Of a stretch of 64,000 nt of DNA, positions 53,835 through 63,456 are shown piece after piece. Every line of letters starts with the position of its first letter. Positions within the stretch are counted from its first letter, which is position 1. Both the position numbers and the translations under genes were made by a program. The notes under the pieces were generated by a model. That model had not been told where the DNA came from, ran no database searches, and saw only the letters and a list, made by a program, of their open reading frames with translations. The DNA lies in contig NZ_VLKI01000002.1 of the NCBI RefSeq assembly GCF_007830235.1, positions 463,962 to 527,961 of the forward strand, written 5' to 3'. The stretch is from Cytobacillus oceanisediminis. GTDB taxonomy: Bacteria > Bacillota > Bacilli > Bacillales > Cytobacillaceae.

Positions 53835-54251
53835 CTACATCCACCGAAGCTTAAGTGTCAAATCACAGCATTTCACGTTATCTTCCTTCTCGGATTCGAA
53901 ATGAAGGGTGAGACCATCTGGGGTATACGACACAGAAGGTACTCGGGAAATGCCTGTCGATTTGATCATCTTTTCAACTTCACTTATTTTGGACTGTTGG
54001 GCAGCTGACATCAGTTCATGCGAAAACTTCTTTGATTCCGCCATATTTACCAGCAAAGTGCTGGCATCCCTCATAAGCACTTCCATTTTTTTGGCCGAGC
54101 TCATGAACATCTCGGGATCAACCCCAGGAAATGTCCTGTAAAAATATACAGGATGGTAAGAGCCTTGATAATTTGCAGGATAATGCCAGCTGCCATGGGT
54201 TGGCGGATATTGTCCTGGTCTTGGATATCGAAAGTAATAATAGGGGTACAT
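53835..54251 (-). CDS. YuzC-like spore coat protein
   Basis: 138 residues. A Tyr/Pro/Arg-rich N-terminus (MYPYYYFRYPRPGQYPPTHG) is followed by a helical domain with VDPEMFMSSAKKMEVLMRDA, SHELMSAAQQSK and a C-terminal VSYTPDGLTLHFESEKED with paired cysteines (KCCDL). It resembles B. subtilis YuzC, reported in the inner coat; the match is from memory. ATG 54251 is preferred because AAAGGGG lies ~9 bases upstream. Confidence 0.65.
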   Translation of the reverse strand: MYPYYYFRYPRPGQYPPTHGSWHYPANYQGSYHPVYFYRTFPGVDPEMFMSSAKKMEVLMRDASTLLVNMAESKKFSHELMSAAQQSKISEVEKMIKSTGISRVPSVSYTPDGLTLHFESEKEDNVKCCDLTLKLRWM

Positions 54252-54532
54252 CCGGTTCTGCCCCTTTCTGTCATATATATTCATTGCATGCATTCCCAAT
54301 ATATGAAAAAATAGCTTTTCCTATGAAAGTCATTTTATGAAAAGTTGCGAAACCAAACTTCACTCTTTGTCCTCCGTCATAGAAAAAAGGCATTCGCATA
54401 TGGTTGCTTTAGAAGGGCAAATTTTAAAAGGATTGATATAATAATTAAAGGGGTAATGGAAAGGAATGAAGAATATATAAGTGCGTGTTATGAAATCCGG
54501 AAACGCAATTAAAACAGGATAGGAGGCCCCAT

Positions 54533-55156
54533 ATGGAATTGGAATTCATTTTGGAAGTCATTGAAAATAACGGGTATTTGGGGCTGTTTCTATGGCTGTG
54601 GGTAGGCGTTTTTATTTTTCCTGTTCCCAATGAATTGATTGTCATGACGGTTGGCCTTTCTTCCTCTTTAAAATCGCTTCATCCGGCGCTTGCTTTTATC
54701 GTGATTTATTTCGGCATACTGGCTGCCCTTACAACTTGCTATACAATCGGCCGTTTTATCGGCAGGCCGCTTCTGCAATATTTCAAGAGAAGCAAAAGGT
54801 TTTCCAGGGCGATTGACTCTTCTTTAAAGCTAATGGAAAAGTATCATGCCTTTTCCCTCTCCTTCAGCTATTTTGTCCCAGGCATCCGAAACTTCCTTCC
54901 CTTTTTGTATGGCTTCAGTAAACTGCCTTATAAAAAATTCGCTCTTTTTGCATACAGTGGCGCTCTGTTATGGCTATCCCTTACTTTTACACTTGGATAT
55001 GTATTTGGGGACCATATTGATACAATTATCAAACATGAAAAGGAATTATTGCTTGGACTAGCGGCTATAGCCGTGCTTATCATTGCTGTCCGCCTTGGCA
55101 GAAGAAAGCGCGGGAAAGAGCATGAAAAGCTTCATGATCAGGGCTTGGGATTATAG
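54533..55156 (+). CDS. DedA-family membrane protein
   Basis: 207 residues with about five hydrophobic segments and the DedA signature region FSYFVPGIRNFLPFLYG (Pro-Gly-x-Arg). GALLWLSLTFTLGYVFGD and a basic C-terminus RLGRRKRGKEH are also typical. DedA proteins are proposed lipid scramblases or flippases, some for undecaprenyl phosphate; the substrate here is unknown. TAGGAGG precedes the ATG. Confidence 0.85.
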   Translation: MELEFILEVIENNGYLGLFLWLWVGVFIFPVPNELIVMTVGLSSSLKSLHPALAFIVIYFGILAALTTCYTIGRFIGRPLLQYFKRSKRFSRAIDSSLKLMEKYHAFSLSFSYFVPGIRNFLPFLYGFSKLPYKKFALFAYSGALLWLSLTFTLGYVFGDHIDTIIKHEKELLLGLAAIAVLIIAVRLGRRKRGKEHEKLHDQGLGL

Positions 55157-55157
55157 A

Positions 55158-55191
55158 TTAAAAAAGGCAGCTGAGAAGCTGCCTTTTGTAT
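55158..55191 (+). terminator. terminator of the dedA-like gene
   Basis: AAAAGGCAGCT / AGCTGCCTTTT hairpin. Confidence 0.9.
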
Positions 55192-55217
55192 TAAAAGGAA
55201 ATTGGATTTCTCAGTGC

Positions 55218-55400
55218 CTAATACTGATTTCTGTGCTCAACAAGGTCGATGGCGCCAAGCACGATATGGGCAAGCCCAAAACCAACGATTGTGTTTGATA
55301 CCGTTTTATTTGCTCTGCGGCGTTGATTCATTGCATAGCCTGCAGCAGTAACAGCGGTGCCGAGTACAGCAGGAATTAATCCTTCGCGAACACGATTCAT
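55218..55400 (-). CDS. small basic/hydrophobic protein, unknown
   Basis: 60 residues from ATG 55400, which has GAGGTG ~7 bases upstream. Hydrophobic segments at about 8-22 and 36-52 flank a basic NQRRRANKT stretch, so it may be membrane-associated. No family recognised. Confidence 0.6.
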   Translation of the reverse strand: MNRVREGLIPAVLGTAVTAAGYAMNQRRRANKTVSNTIVGFGLAHIVLGAIDLVEHRNQY

Positions 55401-55505
55401 GATGGTCACCTCTTTTATCATGATTGTCCAACAGGACATACCTATTTTGTTCTTATATAATGAATAATAGTATGACAACATTTTTCAGAAGGAAGGGATA
55501 GGGGA

Positions 55506-55889
55506 ATGGATTTGAAAAATACATTGATCGAAACGCTTGGAATGGAAATACTGACTCTTGAAAAAGGCCGTGTGGTGGCTGCAATGCCTGTTGACGGACG
55601 GACCCGCCAGCCGTTTGGATTGCTGCATGGCGGGGCTTCCGTCGCTCTCGCTGAAACCGTTGCGAGCATTGGTGCCTACGAGCTTTGTGACAAGGAAACA
55701 GAATCAGTAGCCGGCCTTGAAATCAATGCCAACCATATCCGGGCTAAAAAGGACGGAACCGTGACAGCAGTCGCAACAGTCCTGCATCAGGGCCGGACAA
55801 CCATGGTATGGGATATTAAAATTACGGATGAAGACGATAAGCTGATCTGTACCTCAAGATGTACAATGGCAGTTATTAAAAGAAAATAA
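55506..55889 (+). CDS. yuxO: hotdog-fold thioesterase YuxO (DHNA-CoA thioesterase candidate)
   Basis: 127 residues, PaaI/MenI-type hotdog fold: HGG at 41-43 and catalytic Glu50 (SVALAETVASIG). In B. subtilis YuxO is assigned as 1,4-dihydroxy-2-naphthoyl-CoA hydrolase of menaquinone synthesis. Close to the mrp operon as in B. subtilis. AGGGGA precedes the ATG. Confidence 0.85.
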   Translation: MDLKNTLIETLGMEILTLEKGRVVAAMPVDGRTRQPFGLLHGGASVALAETVASIGAYELCDKETESVAGLEINANHIRAKKDGTVTAVATVLHQGRTTMVWDIKITDEDDKLICTSRCTMAVIKRK

Positions 55890-55898
55890 AGCATTAAT

Positions 55899-55932
55899 GA
55901 GAAGCTTGTTTCTGCTGAAACAGGCTTTTTTA
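55899..55932 (+). terminator. terminator of yuxO
   Basis: GAAGCTTGTTTC / GAAACAGGCTTTTTT hairpin. Confidence 0.85.
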
Positions 55933-56060
55933 CGGGAAAGGGTTGTCGGACTGGCCAAATATAAGCCAAATTAGACCGGGGGCTTATCCCGAAACAGCAG
56001 GAAAGCATCCTTTAGTTTATGAATATGAAAGGAATCAGCGCTGTTTTATCAAAGCAATAT

Positions 56061-56099
56061 AAAAAACCGCGAGAGTGCATCACTCCCGCGGTTTTTAAA
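56061..56099 (-). terminator. terminator of the mrp operon
   Basis: AAAACCGCGAGAGTG / CACTCCCGCGGTTTT hairpin directly after mrpG. Confidence 0.9.
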
Positions 56100-56468
56100 C
56101 TATTGATCTTTACTGGCTGACTTTTTCATATGCGGTGCATTTTTCAAATCATCCTGCACGCTTTTATCCCAGAGCTTGACGCCAGAATTATAAGCAGCAC
56201 GGGCGATTAAATGCCCGGCAACAGGAGATGTCATGAAGATGAACACAATTCCGAGCAGCACTCTGGAATTGAAGAAGCCATCTTTAACATAAAAGAAGAG
56301 CAGCGTTCCAAGCAGAATGGACATGACACCCAAAGTAGCTGATTTTGAAGCCGCATGGTTTCTCGTGTAGATATCCGGAAGCCTAATGACGCCATATGCT
56401 GCGACAAGACTTAAAAAAGCTCCGATTATGATTAGCACAATGATGGCAATATTAGCGATCTCGTTCAT
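56100..56468 (-). CDS. mrpG: Na+/H+ antiporter subunit MrpG
   Basis: 122 residues with three hydrophobic helices (about 5-27, 43-62, 70-90) and the conserved YGVIRLPDIYTRNHAASKS block. A small accessory subunit of the Mrp complex. Overlaps mrpF by 17 bases; last gene of the operon. Confidence 0.93.
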   Translation of the reverse strand: MNEIANIAIIVLIIIGAFLSLVAAYGVIRLPDIYTRNHAASKSATLGVMSILLGTLLFFYVKDGFFNSRVLLGIVFIFMTSPVAGHLIARAAYNSGVKLWDKSVQDDLKNAPHMKKSASKDQ

Positions 56469-56736
56469 TTTCTATAATAACCCCCTTCTCCAAATATTTA
56501 GAGAAGGCTACAGTCCCGATGAAAGCGAGAATTCCAATAAGAAGGATGACCTCCACAAACGCATTTGTATTCAGGGCGATTGAAATAAGAGCGACAATTG
56601 CCACCAGATTAATGCCGATTGCATCAAGGGCTACCACTCGGTCTGGAGTTGTAGGCCCTTTAATGACTCTGTAAATCAATCCTATGGTGGCGGCCGATAT
56701 GATCAGAATGGCAATTAACACAACGGTATTCAGCAT
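56452..56736 (-). CDS. mrpF: Na+/H+ antiporter subunit MrpF
   Basis: 94 residues, three helices, with the conserved VIKGPTTPDRVVALDAIGIN segment carrying an intramembrane Asp. Accessory subunit of Mrp, also linked to cholate efflux in B. subtilis. Start abuts the mrpE stop. Confidence 0.93.
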   Translation of the reverse strand: MLNTVVLIAILIISAATIGLIYRVIKGPTTPDRVVALDAIGINLVAIVALISIALNTNAFVEVILLIGILAFIGTVAFSKYLEKGVIIENERDR

Positions 56737-57212
56737 TATCGGCTCACCTCCATAATTGCTTTTTCAAACGTGTTTTTAATTGAATCAATAGTTTCCTTTG
56801 CATCATCGATATCGATCGCATGAATGTATAGAATTTTGTTATCAGGCGAAACGTCTACAACCAGTGTCCCCGGAGTCAGTGTAATCAGGTTGGAAAGTAC
56901 CATGATTTCCCAATCCTCTTTCAGGACAGTAGGATAGGCAAAAATTCCTGGGCGCATATCAAGCTTTGGTTTTAACAATACTTTAAGCACGCCAATGTTA
57001 GCAAGGATAAGCTCCTTGATGAAAATAAACAAAAGATTGATCACTGCCACAACTCTTAAAAGATAAAAACGCGAATCGAAAAATCTTCTGAAAGTAAAGA
57101 TGATGAGCAGGCCAAAAAGGTATCCTTTAAGGAACGCAACCGGTTCGTATGATCCTGTTAAAAACATCCACATAAATCCAAGGAACACATTTAATAATAT
57201 TTGAAATGCCAT
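56736..57212 (-). CDS. mrpE: Na+/H+ antiporter subunit MrpE
   Basis: 158 residues. Two or three N-terminal helices and a cytoplasmic C-terminal domain with LITLTPGTLVVDVS and YIHAIDIDDAKE, as in MrpE. ATG 57212 is preferred because AAAGGAG (inside the mrpD end) lies 8 bases upstream; a TTG two codons earlier is possible. Confidence 0.93.
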   Translation of the reverse strand: MAFQILLNVFLGFMWMFLTGSYEPVAFLKGYLFGLLIIFTFRRFFDSRFYLLRVVAVINLLFIFIKELILANIGVLKVLLKPKLDMRPGIFAYPTVLKEDWEIMVLSNLITLTPGTLVVDVSPDNKILYIHAIDIDDAKETIDSIKNTFEKAIMEVSR

Positions 57213-57214
57213 AC

Positions 57215-58708
57215 TCAATACTCCTTTAAAACTGCTTCAATATAGATATTTGGATTTGCAAGAGTTTCAGCAGCCTGTGAGATATACGGATAAACAAATT
57301 CAGAGCCGACTCCGTAAAGAACGGCAATGGCAACAAGGATAACAGGGGCAATCATCATTCTTCTTACAGGTACTGTGTCTTCCCCTTTATAAGCGCGGGG
57401 AGTTCCCCAGAATCCATTGATAAAAATCTTCATGATTGAAAATAGCACCAGAAGGCTGGACATTAAAACGATTCCTGCTCCCCAGTATTGCTCCGCTTCA
57501 AATCCGCCTTTCACAATGAGAAGCTTTCCAATGAAGCCGCTTAGCGGCGGGATTCCGGCCAGGGCAAGCGCTGCGATAAAGAAGGTCCAGCCTAAGCCTG
57601 GATAGCGTTTGATCAAACCGCTAATCTTATGCAAGTCACTCGTTCCTGCAATCGCTATAACGATTCCGGCAAGTAAAAATAAAGCTGCTTTAATAATCAT
57701 ATCATGGACCAAATAGAAGATGGACCCGGAAAGAGCATCCGGTGTCATTGCTGAAATACCAAAGAGGATCGCACCCACAGCCACAATAATATTGTAGATG
57801 ATAATCTTTTTAACATCCCAGTAAGCAATCGCGCCAATTACACCGACGATAATCGACATAATCGCCAGAATGCTTAGGAGCTGATGGGTAAACCCGATAT
57901 CATGGTAAAAGAACAATGTATAGGTCCTTGTGATTGAATACACGCCGACCTTTGTCAGCAAAGCTCCGAATAAAGCCAATATAGGAGCCGGCGGTGCGTA
58001 ATACGAGCCTGGCATCCAGAAATATAAAGGGAAAATGGCCCCTTTTAATCCGAAAACGATCAAAAACAGAACGGCAATAACTGTTATAATTCCAGGTTGT
58101 GCAACCTGGCTAATTTCGCTGATACGAACAGAAATATGCGCCATATTAAGCGTGCCGACGACGGAATACAAATAGGCTACAGCTATAACAAATAAAGCGG
58201 AAGAAATTACATTCACTAGAATATATTTAATTGACTCCCTGAGCTGGGCTTTCTTCCCTCCCAAAACAAGCAAAACATAGGAGGCCATCAGCATAACTTC
58301 AAAAAAGACGAAGAGGTTGAAGATGTCACCGGTTGTGAAAGCACCGTTCACACCAACAATCAAAAAGTTGAATGCAGCATAATAATAAAACTTTTCCCGA
58401 TCTTCTCCTATGCTCCAAAAGGAATAAATCAGGCATGCAAAAGCGACTATGCTCGTTGTCAGAACGAGAATGGCAGACATCATATCAGAAACAAGCGTAA
58501 TGCCAAAGGGTGCCTCCCAGCTTGAAACATCTAAAGTCTGTATCCCGTCATTCCTCACCTTCTGAACCAATAAAGCTGAAACCATAATGGTAATCACTGA
58601 TGAAAGGCCTGCTATCCACCTTTGCAGCATGATTCTTTTAGCAGCGAAGATTAGAAGGACACCGGTAATTAAAGGGATCAGGATGGGTAATATCAAAAAG
58701 TTAATCAT
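57215..58708 (-). CDS. mrpD: Na+/H+ antiporter subunit MrpD
   Basis: 497 residues, about 14 helices, homologous to complex I antiporter-like subunits NuoM/N. Conserved [19 protein letters not shown] carries the key intramembrane Glu, and [20 protein letters not shown] matches the proton-channel helix. One of two large ion-translocating subunits. Overlaps mrpC by 8 bases. Confidence 0.95.
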   Translation of the reverse strand: MINFLILPILIPLITGVLLIFAAKRIMLQRWIAGLSSVITIMVSALLVQKVRNDGIQTLDVSSWEAPFGITLVSDMMSAILVLTTSIVAFACLIYSFWSIGEDREKFYYYAAFNFLIVGVNGAFTTGDIFNLFVFFEVMLMASYVLLVLGGKKAQLRESIKYILVNVISSALFVIAVAYLYSVVGTLNMAHISVRISEISQVAQPGIITVIAVLFLIVFGLKGAIFPLYFWMPGSYYAPPAPILALFGALLTKVGVYSITRTYTLFFYHDIGFTHQLLSILAIMSIIVGVIGAIAYWDVKKIIIYNIIVAVGAILFGISAMTPDALSGSIFYLVHDMIIKAALFLLAGIVIAIAGTSDLHKISGLIKRYPGLGWTFFIAALALAGIPPLSGFIGKLLIVKGGFEAEQYWGAGIVLMSSLLVLFSIMKIFINGFWGTPRAYKGEDTVPVRRMMIAPVILVAIAVLYGVGSEFVYPYISQAAETLANPNIYIEAVLKEY

Positions 58709-59042
58709 TTCCCTCAGTTCCTCTCATTCGATCCATATTATCTGTGCCAAGCTCCTGGTAAGCACGGTATGCCAACACAAGGAAGAAGGCTGTAACCCCA
58801 AAGCTAATTACAATGGCAGTCAGGATGAGTGCTTGGGGAATTGGATCAGAATATGAGCTTGCGTGTTCGCCGAGCAGCGGGGCAGCTCCCCTTTTTAAAC
58901 CGCCCATTGTTAAGATCAGCATATGTGCGCCATGGCTCAGAAGGCCAGTCCCGACGATAATGCGCAGCAAGCTTTTTGACAGCATTAGATACGTAGCTGA
59001 CATAAATAAGATGCCAATAACAAAAGCCATTAATATTTCCAT
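58701..59042 (-). CDS. mrpC: Na+/H+ antiporter subunit MrpC
   Basis: 113 residues, three helices, NuoK-like: [20 protein letters not shown] and [20 protein letters not shown]. Overlaps the mrpB stop by one base. Part of the Mrp complex. Confidence 0.94.
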   Translation of the reverse strand: MEILMAFVIGILFMSATYLMLSKSLLRIIVGTGLLSHGAHMLILTMGGLKRGAAPLLGEHASSYSDPIPQALILTAIVISFGVTAFFLVLAYRAYQELGTDNMDRMRGTEGND

Positions 59043-59464
59043 TATTCATCCTCCCCTATCGTTTGAATAATGGTCATCGTAACGCCAACAACAACCAGGA
59101 AAACACCCAGATCAAACAGTGTAGCCGTATGGAGTGAAGTATCTCCCAATACCGGCAATTCGACATGACCAAACGCATGGGTTAGGAAGGGAACGTTAAA
59201 CAGCAATGCTCCCGCCCCTGTTCCGATTGAAAAAAGCAGCCCTACTGCAATCATATGAATATAATTGACAGGGAGAATTTTTGATACTGTTTTCATGTCA
59301 AAAGCCAATAACAGCAGAACGATTGCTCCGGATGTCAGCAAACCGCCAACGAAGCCTCCGCCTGGAGTATAGTGACCAGCAAAGAAGATATGGACAGAAA
59401 AAAGTACAATGATAAACAAAACAACCTTTGTTGCCGTCTGCAAAATAATGTCATTTGTTTTCAT
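59042..59464 (-). CDS. mrpB: Na+/H+ antiporter subunit MrpB
   Basis: 140 residues, four helices; [20 protein letters not shown] is the MrpB signature. Overlaps mrpA by 14 bases, indicating translational coupling. Confidence 0.94.
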   Translation of the reverse strand: MKTNDIILQTATKVVLFIIVLFSVHIFFAGHYTPGGGFVGGLLTSGAIVLLLLAFDMKTVSKILPVNYIHMIAVGLLFSIGTGAGALLFNVPFLTHAFGHVELPVLGDTSLHTATLFDLGVFLVVVGVTMTIIQTIGEDE

Positions 59465-61856
59465 TTTTCTTTCCTCCTTCCAGGCGAAGCTTAATCATGG
59501 CAAAAATTCCAAGTGCCGCAATCCCGAGAACGGTAATTTCGAACATGGTATCAAAACCACGGAAATCAACAAGGATAACGTTGACCATGTTTTTCCCTGC
59601 GGCCTCTTTATACGTATTTTCTACATAGTATTGTGCAATCGAATCAAACATCTTATTGCTGTGTGCTGAAAGGGCAATCATGGTTACAACCGCACCAACT
59701 CCCACAGAAATAAGGGCGTTCGTCATTTTAAATCTGATTCGCTCTTCATGCCGCAGCTTTGGCAGATGGTAGAAGGCGAGCAGGAATAATGAAACTGAAA
59801 TGGTTTCGATTACGAGCTGTGTCAGGGCAAGGTCAGGTGCACGGAAAATGACAAAGAAAAGCGAAACGGTATATCCAACTGCCCCCAACAAAATAATTGA
59901 AGTCATTCTTGATTTGACAAAAAGGATTGTAATAGAAGCAGCTGCAATCCCTAATGCCAGCAGGACTTCAGCGTAATGGATCGGTGCTACATTGCTCGTA
60001 TCGAATTTAAATGCATCTTTAATAAATAATGTAGCTGCCAATGCCACAATGAAAAAGGTAAAAATATACACAAGATAGGTTCGGATAAACCCATTCATAT
60101 ATAATCTTGTCAAATTAAAGGAAGCTCGTTGTGAGACTTCAAGCATACCATCATAAAAACGATTTAAAGCAAGCTTCTCAGGGAACATATCATATACTTT
60201 TCTCCACTTGGGTAAAGTTGCAAAAAGCAATATTCCCACAGTAATGACACCCAAAGTCATAAACAGTTCCGGCGTAAAACCATGCCAGAAGTAGATATGG
60301 GCATCATACATATATCCTTCTGCAGGCGGCATAATGGATGCCTGTGCAGGAGAGATAAGAGTGTTTGAAATAATGTTAGGGAAGAAACCGATAATGATAA
60401 CCAATGAAGCCAGCACAATAGGTGAAATCAGCATTCCCAGTGGAGCTTCATGCGGTTTCTTTTCCAATTTTTCAGGCTGGAATTTGCCTGTGAATGTTTT
60501 GAATACAAGCACCATGCTGTAGATGAACGTGAATACACTTGCCACCCAGGCAAGAACAGGGAATAGAACGCCCCATGTATCCAAATTGAAAATGTCCATT
60601 TCCAGAACACGGACCATTCCGGTAAAGAACATTTCTTTACTTAAGAATCCGTTGAAAGGCGGAAGTCCCGCCATTGCGAATGTGCCAATGATAGCCAAAG
60701 TAAAGGTAATCGGCATAAAATTCATTAATCCGCCAAGCTTGCGGATGTCGCGGGTGCCGGTTTCATGGTCGACAATTCCTGCTACCATGAAAAGACTGCC
60801 CTTAAAGGTCGCATGATTAATCAGATGAAATACAGCAGCTGTTGTAGCAACTGTAAAATAACTGTCCTCTACTGTTTCAAAGTGAAGAGCGGCAGCGCCA
60901 ATTCCGAGAAGGGACATAATCATGCCCAGCTGGCTGACAGTTGAAAAAGCAAGAATGGCTTTAAGATCCGTCTGTTTGACCGCCGAGAAGGAGCCCCAGA
61001 ATAGCGTTACAATACCAAACCCGGCTACAAGCCACAGCCAAAGCGAATGCTCGGCAAATACCGGGCTCATTCTTGCTACTAAATAAATACCGGCTTTAAC
61101 CATAGTTGCCGAGTGCAGGTAAGCACTGACAGGCGTTGGTGCTTCCATGGCATCAGGAAGCCAGATATGAAAAGGAAACTGTGCCGACTTTGTAAATGCA
61201 CCAAGCAAGATGCAAAGCAAAGCAGGAACAAATAATGGATTCGTAAAAATTTCATTTGATTGTGCAATGATTTCCGTAATGCTGAAGGTCCCAGTCATCA
61301 GATATAAGAGAATAATCCCCGCAAGCATGGAAAGACCGCCGAAAACCGTTATGATCATCGATTTTTGTGCCCCGTAACGCGATTTTTCTCTGTGATACCA
61401 ATATCCGATTAACAGGAAGGAAGAAAAACTGGTAAATTCCCAGAAAGTATAAAGCACGAGCAAATTATCCGATAGAACAACTCCCAGCATCGCTCCCATG
61501 AAAAGAAGCAAATAAACATAGAAGGTATTCAGCTGTTCCTTGTTTTTATCTAAATAATAAATGGAATAAAGAACAACTAAGGCTCCAATTCCGGTAATCA
61601 GCAAAGAAAACAGCAAACCAAGCCCATCTACCTTTGCCGTAAAATCGATTCCGAGTGATGGAATCCATGAGAAAGATTTTGTTACTGATTGCTGATTAGA
61701 GGTGATGGATAAGTAAGAGATAAAATAACTGAATAAAAGGATTGGCAGAGGAAGAATAAACCAACCCGTATGTATTTGCCTAAAGAGCTTGTACGCAAAT
61801 GGCACAAGTATGGCAAGTAAAAATGGTGAAATTATTGCCAGGTGAAGCAAAGACAA
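59451..61856 (-). CDS. mrpA: Na+/H+ antiporter subunit MrpA
   Basis: 801 residues, the same length as B. subtilis MrpA. The N-terminal two thirds is NuoL-like, with FWEFTSFSSFLLIGYWYHRE (intramembrane Glu) and SAQFPFHIWLPDAMEAPTPV. The C-terminal third is the MrpA-specific extension with FRAPDLALTQLVIETISVSL. It is the main Na+/H+-translocating subunit, needed for alkali and sodium tolerance. TTG 61856 is the start: AAAGGGGG lies ~7 bases upstream and SLLHLAIISPF is the conserved N-terminus. The frame stays open upstream to 61961 without a ribosome site. Confidence 0.95.
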   Translation of the reverse strand: MSLLHLAIISPFLLAILVPFAYKLFRQIHTGWFILPLPILLFSYFISYLSITSNQQSVTKSFSWIPSLGIDFTAKVDGLGLLFSLLITGIGALVVLYSIYYLDKNKEQLNTFYVYLLLFMGAMLGVVLSDNLLVLYTFWEFTSFSSFLLIGYWYHREKSRYGAQKSMIITVFGGLSMLAGIILLYLMTGTFSITEIIAQSNEIFTNPLFVPALLCILLGAFTKSAQFPFHIWLPDAMEAPTPVSAYLHSATMVKAGIYLVARMSPVFAEHSLWLWLVAGFGIVTLFWGSFSAVKQTDLKAILAFSTVSQLGMIMSLLGIGAAALHFETVEDSYFTVATTAAVFHLINHATFKGSLFMVAGIVDHETGTRDIRKLGGLMNFMPITFTLAIIGTFAMAGLPPFNGFLSKEMFFTGMVRVLEMDIFNLDTWGVLFPVLAWVASVFTFIYSMVLVFKTFTGKFQPEKLEKKPHEAPLGMLISPIVLASLVIIIGFFPNIISNTLISPAQASIMPPAEGYMYDAHIYFWHGFTPELFMTLGVITVGILLFATLPKWRKVYDMFPEKLALNRFYDGMLEVSQRASFNLTRLYMNGFIRTYLVYIFTFFIVALAATLFIKDAFKFDTSNVAPIHYAEVLLALGIAAASITILFVKSRMTSIILLGAVGYTVSLFFVIFRAPDLALTQLVIETISVSLFLLAFYHLPKLRHEERIRFKMTNALISVGVGAVVTMIALSAHSNKMFDSIAQYYVENTYKEAAGKNMVNVILVDFRGFDTMFEITVLGIAALGIFAMIKLRLEGGKKNENK

Positions 61857-62431
61857 AATATTACCCCCTTTAATATGTATGTAATTTTCAGCAGCATGGC
61901 CATTGTTTTTAGGTATAATCTTAAAGTCCCTTTTCCTTAAATAGGAAAATTTTCTTACCATCTGGAATCAAGCTTCGTATAGATAGAAAGAATGTATTTT
62001 TCCTAATCAGAATGAATAAACTCCCCCTCATTTATCTCCTAAATCTAATTGTAAAAACCTTCACATTGCTCTCCGAAAATGAAGCGCTTTATAAAAAGTT
62101 TTTCCTTCTTGCGTAATAATATCCAATCCCATATGGCAGTGCGCCTTGTTTTGCACGCCAGATTGAGATCCTCAAATCATCAATAGGACCCGCTCATGCA
62201 CCTAGAACAAATTATAACCTAAAATAAAAGACTCTGCATTCATCAAACCCTTATCATTACAGGTCTTATTCCTTCTTTATTAAATAGGTAGAAACACGAA
62301 TCCATCAGGAAAATTTTTTTCAAAATAATTTTTAAAAAAAGAAAAATGGCGACAGTTTCAAAAAGAGCTGCACCCTCTAATGAATAAAAAATGCATTTAT
62401 TATACACACTACTCTTAGGGTGGTGTTGTGT
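61857..62431. other. intergenic region upstream of mrpA
   Basis: About 575 AT-rich bases between divergent mrpA and the 72-residue gene. It must contain the mrp promoter, but I could not assign -35/-10 boxes with confidence. No gene, riboswitch or repeat was recognised. Confidence 0.4.
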
Positions 62432-62650
62432 ATGATCAAACATAAAGTCTCAGCAGCCATTTCCATCTTTGTCCTGCTTTTCGCAGGAGCCTGGATACTC
62501 GACCATCATTCAAAAAGGGAATTTTATGTTCCTGGAGATGAAGAAGTGGTCGAGATGATACCGGCAAATTACGAAATGGAAGCCGGGGGCAAACAAAGGC
62601 TGAAGGTATTTGAATCAAGGGAATATGTGAGAATTCAGACAGCGTCATAA
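62432..62650 (+). CDS. small membrane-anchored protein, unknown
   Basis: 72 residues. A single N-terminal helix (about 6-23) is followed by HHSKREFYVPGDEEVVEMIP and a mixed charged tail, so it is probably anchored with the tail outside. AGGGTGGTG precedes ATG 62432. No family recognised. Confidence 0.6.
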   Translation: MIKHKVSAAISIFVLLFAGAWILDHHSKREFYVPGDEEVVEMIPANYEMEAGGKQRLKVFESREYVRIQTAS

Positions 62651-62651
62651 A

Positions 62652-62712
62652 AAAAGCGGAAGCGCCTTGTTCAAACCCGAGGGGCTGAACAAGGTGCTGG
62701 AGATAGACAATA
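62652..62712. repeat. minimal dispersed repeat family 1 (inverted), acting as a hairpin
   Basis: Minus strand reads TTGTCTATCTCCAGCACCTT then GTTCAGCCCCTCGGG and GCGCTTCCGCTTTTTT. GCGCCTTGTTC / GAACAAGGTGC pair, so it can serve as a terminator for the 72-residue gene. Confidence 0.65.
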
Positions 62713-62743
62713 ATAAAGAGGATGAGTTTCCTCATCCTCTTGA
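62713..62743 (-). terminator. terminator of the 180-residue membrane protein gene
   Basis: AAGAGGATGAG / CTCATCCTCTT hairpin. Confidence 0.75.
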
Positions 62744-62754
62744 CTGCTGTACGA

Positions 62755-63297
62755 TTAATATTTGCTCCGGCCGCGATTATGAAAAATCATAATGAAAAGC
62801 GGAACGGTTATGATGAACGAAAGGAAGAACAAAAATAATAACTTAGATAATGGCGACATTTTTTTCTCGAGATCATCTACATACATATCAAAGAATTCGC
62901 GAATGGAATCGTTGCCTAAAACATTTGTAGCCGTAAGGAATTCTTCATTGTCAAAGTCATAATAGTAAAAGTCTTTTTTCTTAAAGATAAATAAATCATC
63001 TCTTTTTTGTTCTAATTCCAAAAATACAACTCCGATATGTGAGGAGTATTCCTCGATCACTTCTTCATTTTCAGAGGTGGAGGGATCATCCGGTGTAACA
63101 ATTTTTGTAACTTCCCCCTGCATGCCGTATGCATCAATGACAGTAAAAGAGTTCTCATTATAATAGTGAACAGTCTTGCGCAGCTGTTTTTCAAGCTCTT
63201 CCTCATACCCTTTTTCTACTTCTGCAGCTCCAGCCGGATTTAAAAACAGAACCGATAATAAGAAAACAGATATAAAAAAAGAAAACGTTCGTTTCAT
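62755..63297 (-). CDS. secreted-domain membrane protein, unknown
   Basis: 180 residues with a signal peptide (about 1-24, ending AGAAE), an acidic extracytoplasmic domain of ~120 residues, and a C-terminal helix at about 149-172 followed by a basic tail HNRGRSKY. Topology: domain outside, tail in the cytoplasm. It resembles TPM-type organisation but lacks motifs I recognise. Confidence 0.65.
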   Translation of the reverse strand: MKRTFSFFISVFLLSVLFLNPAGAAEVEKGYEEELEKQLRKTVHYYNENSFTVIDAYGMQGEVTKIVTPDDPSTSENEEVIEEYSSHIGVVFLELEQKRDDLFIFKKKDFYYYDFDNEEFLTATNVLGNDSIREFFDMYVDDLEKKMSPLSKLLFLFFLSFIITVPLFIMIFHNRGRSKY

Positions 63298-63456
63298 TCA
63301 TTCTCCCCCTTTTCTTTATCTATATAATTGCTAGAATATGGTTTATATCTATGCCGGGAAAGACTGAAATATACAGAACGTACCAGCTATTGTAAAAAAT
63401 ATGAAAATCGATGATAATAGATAGCTAGAATAAAGAGTAATTTGGATGGGGAAGAA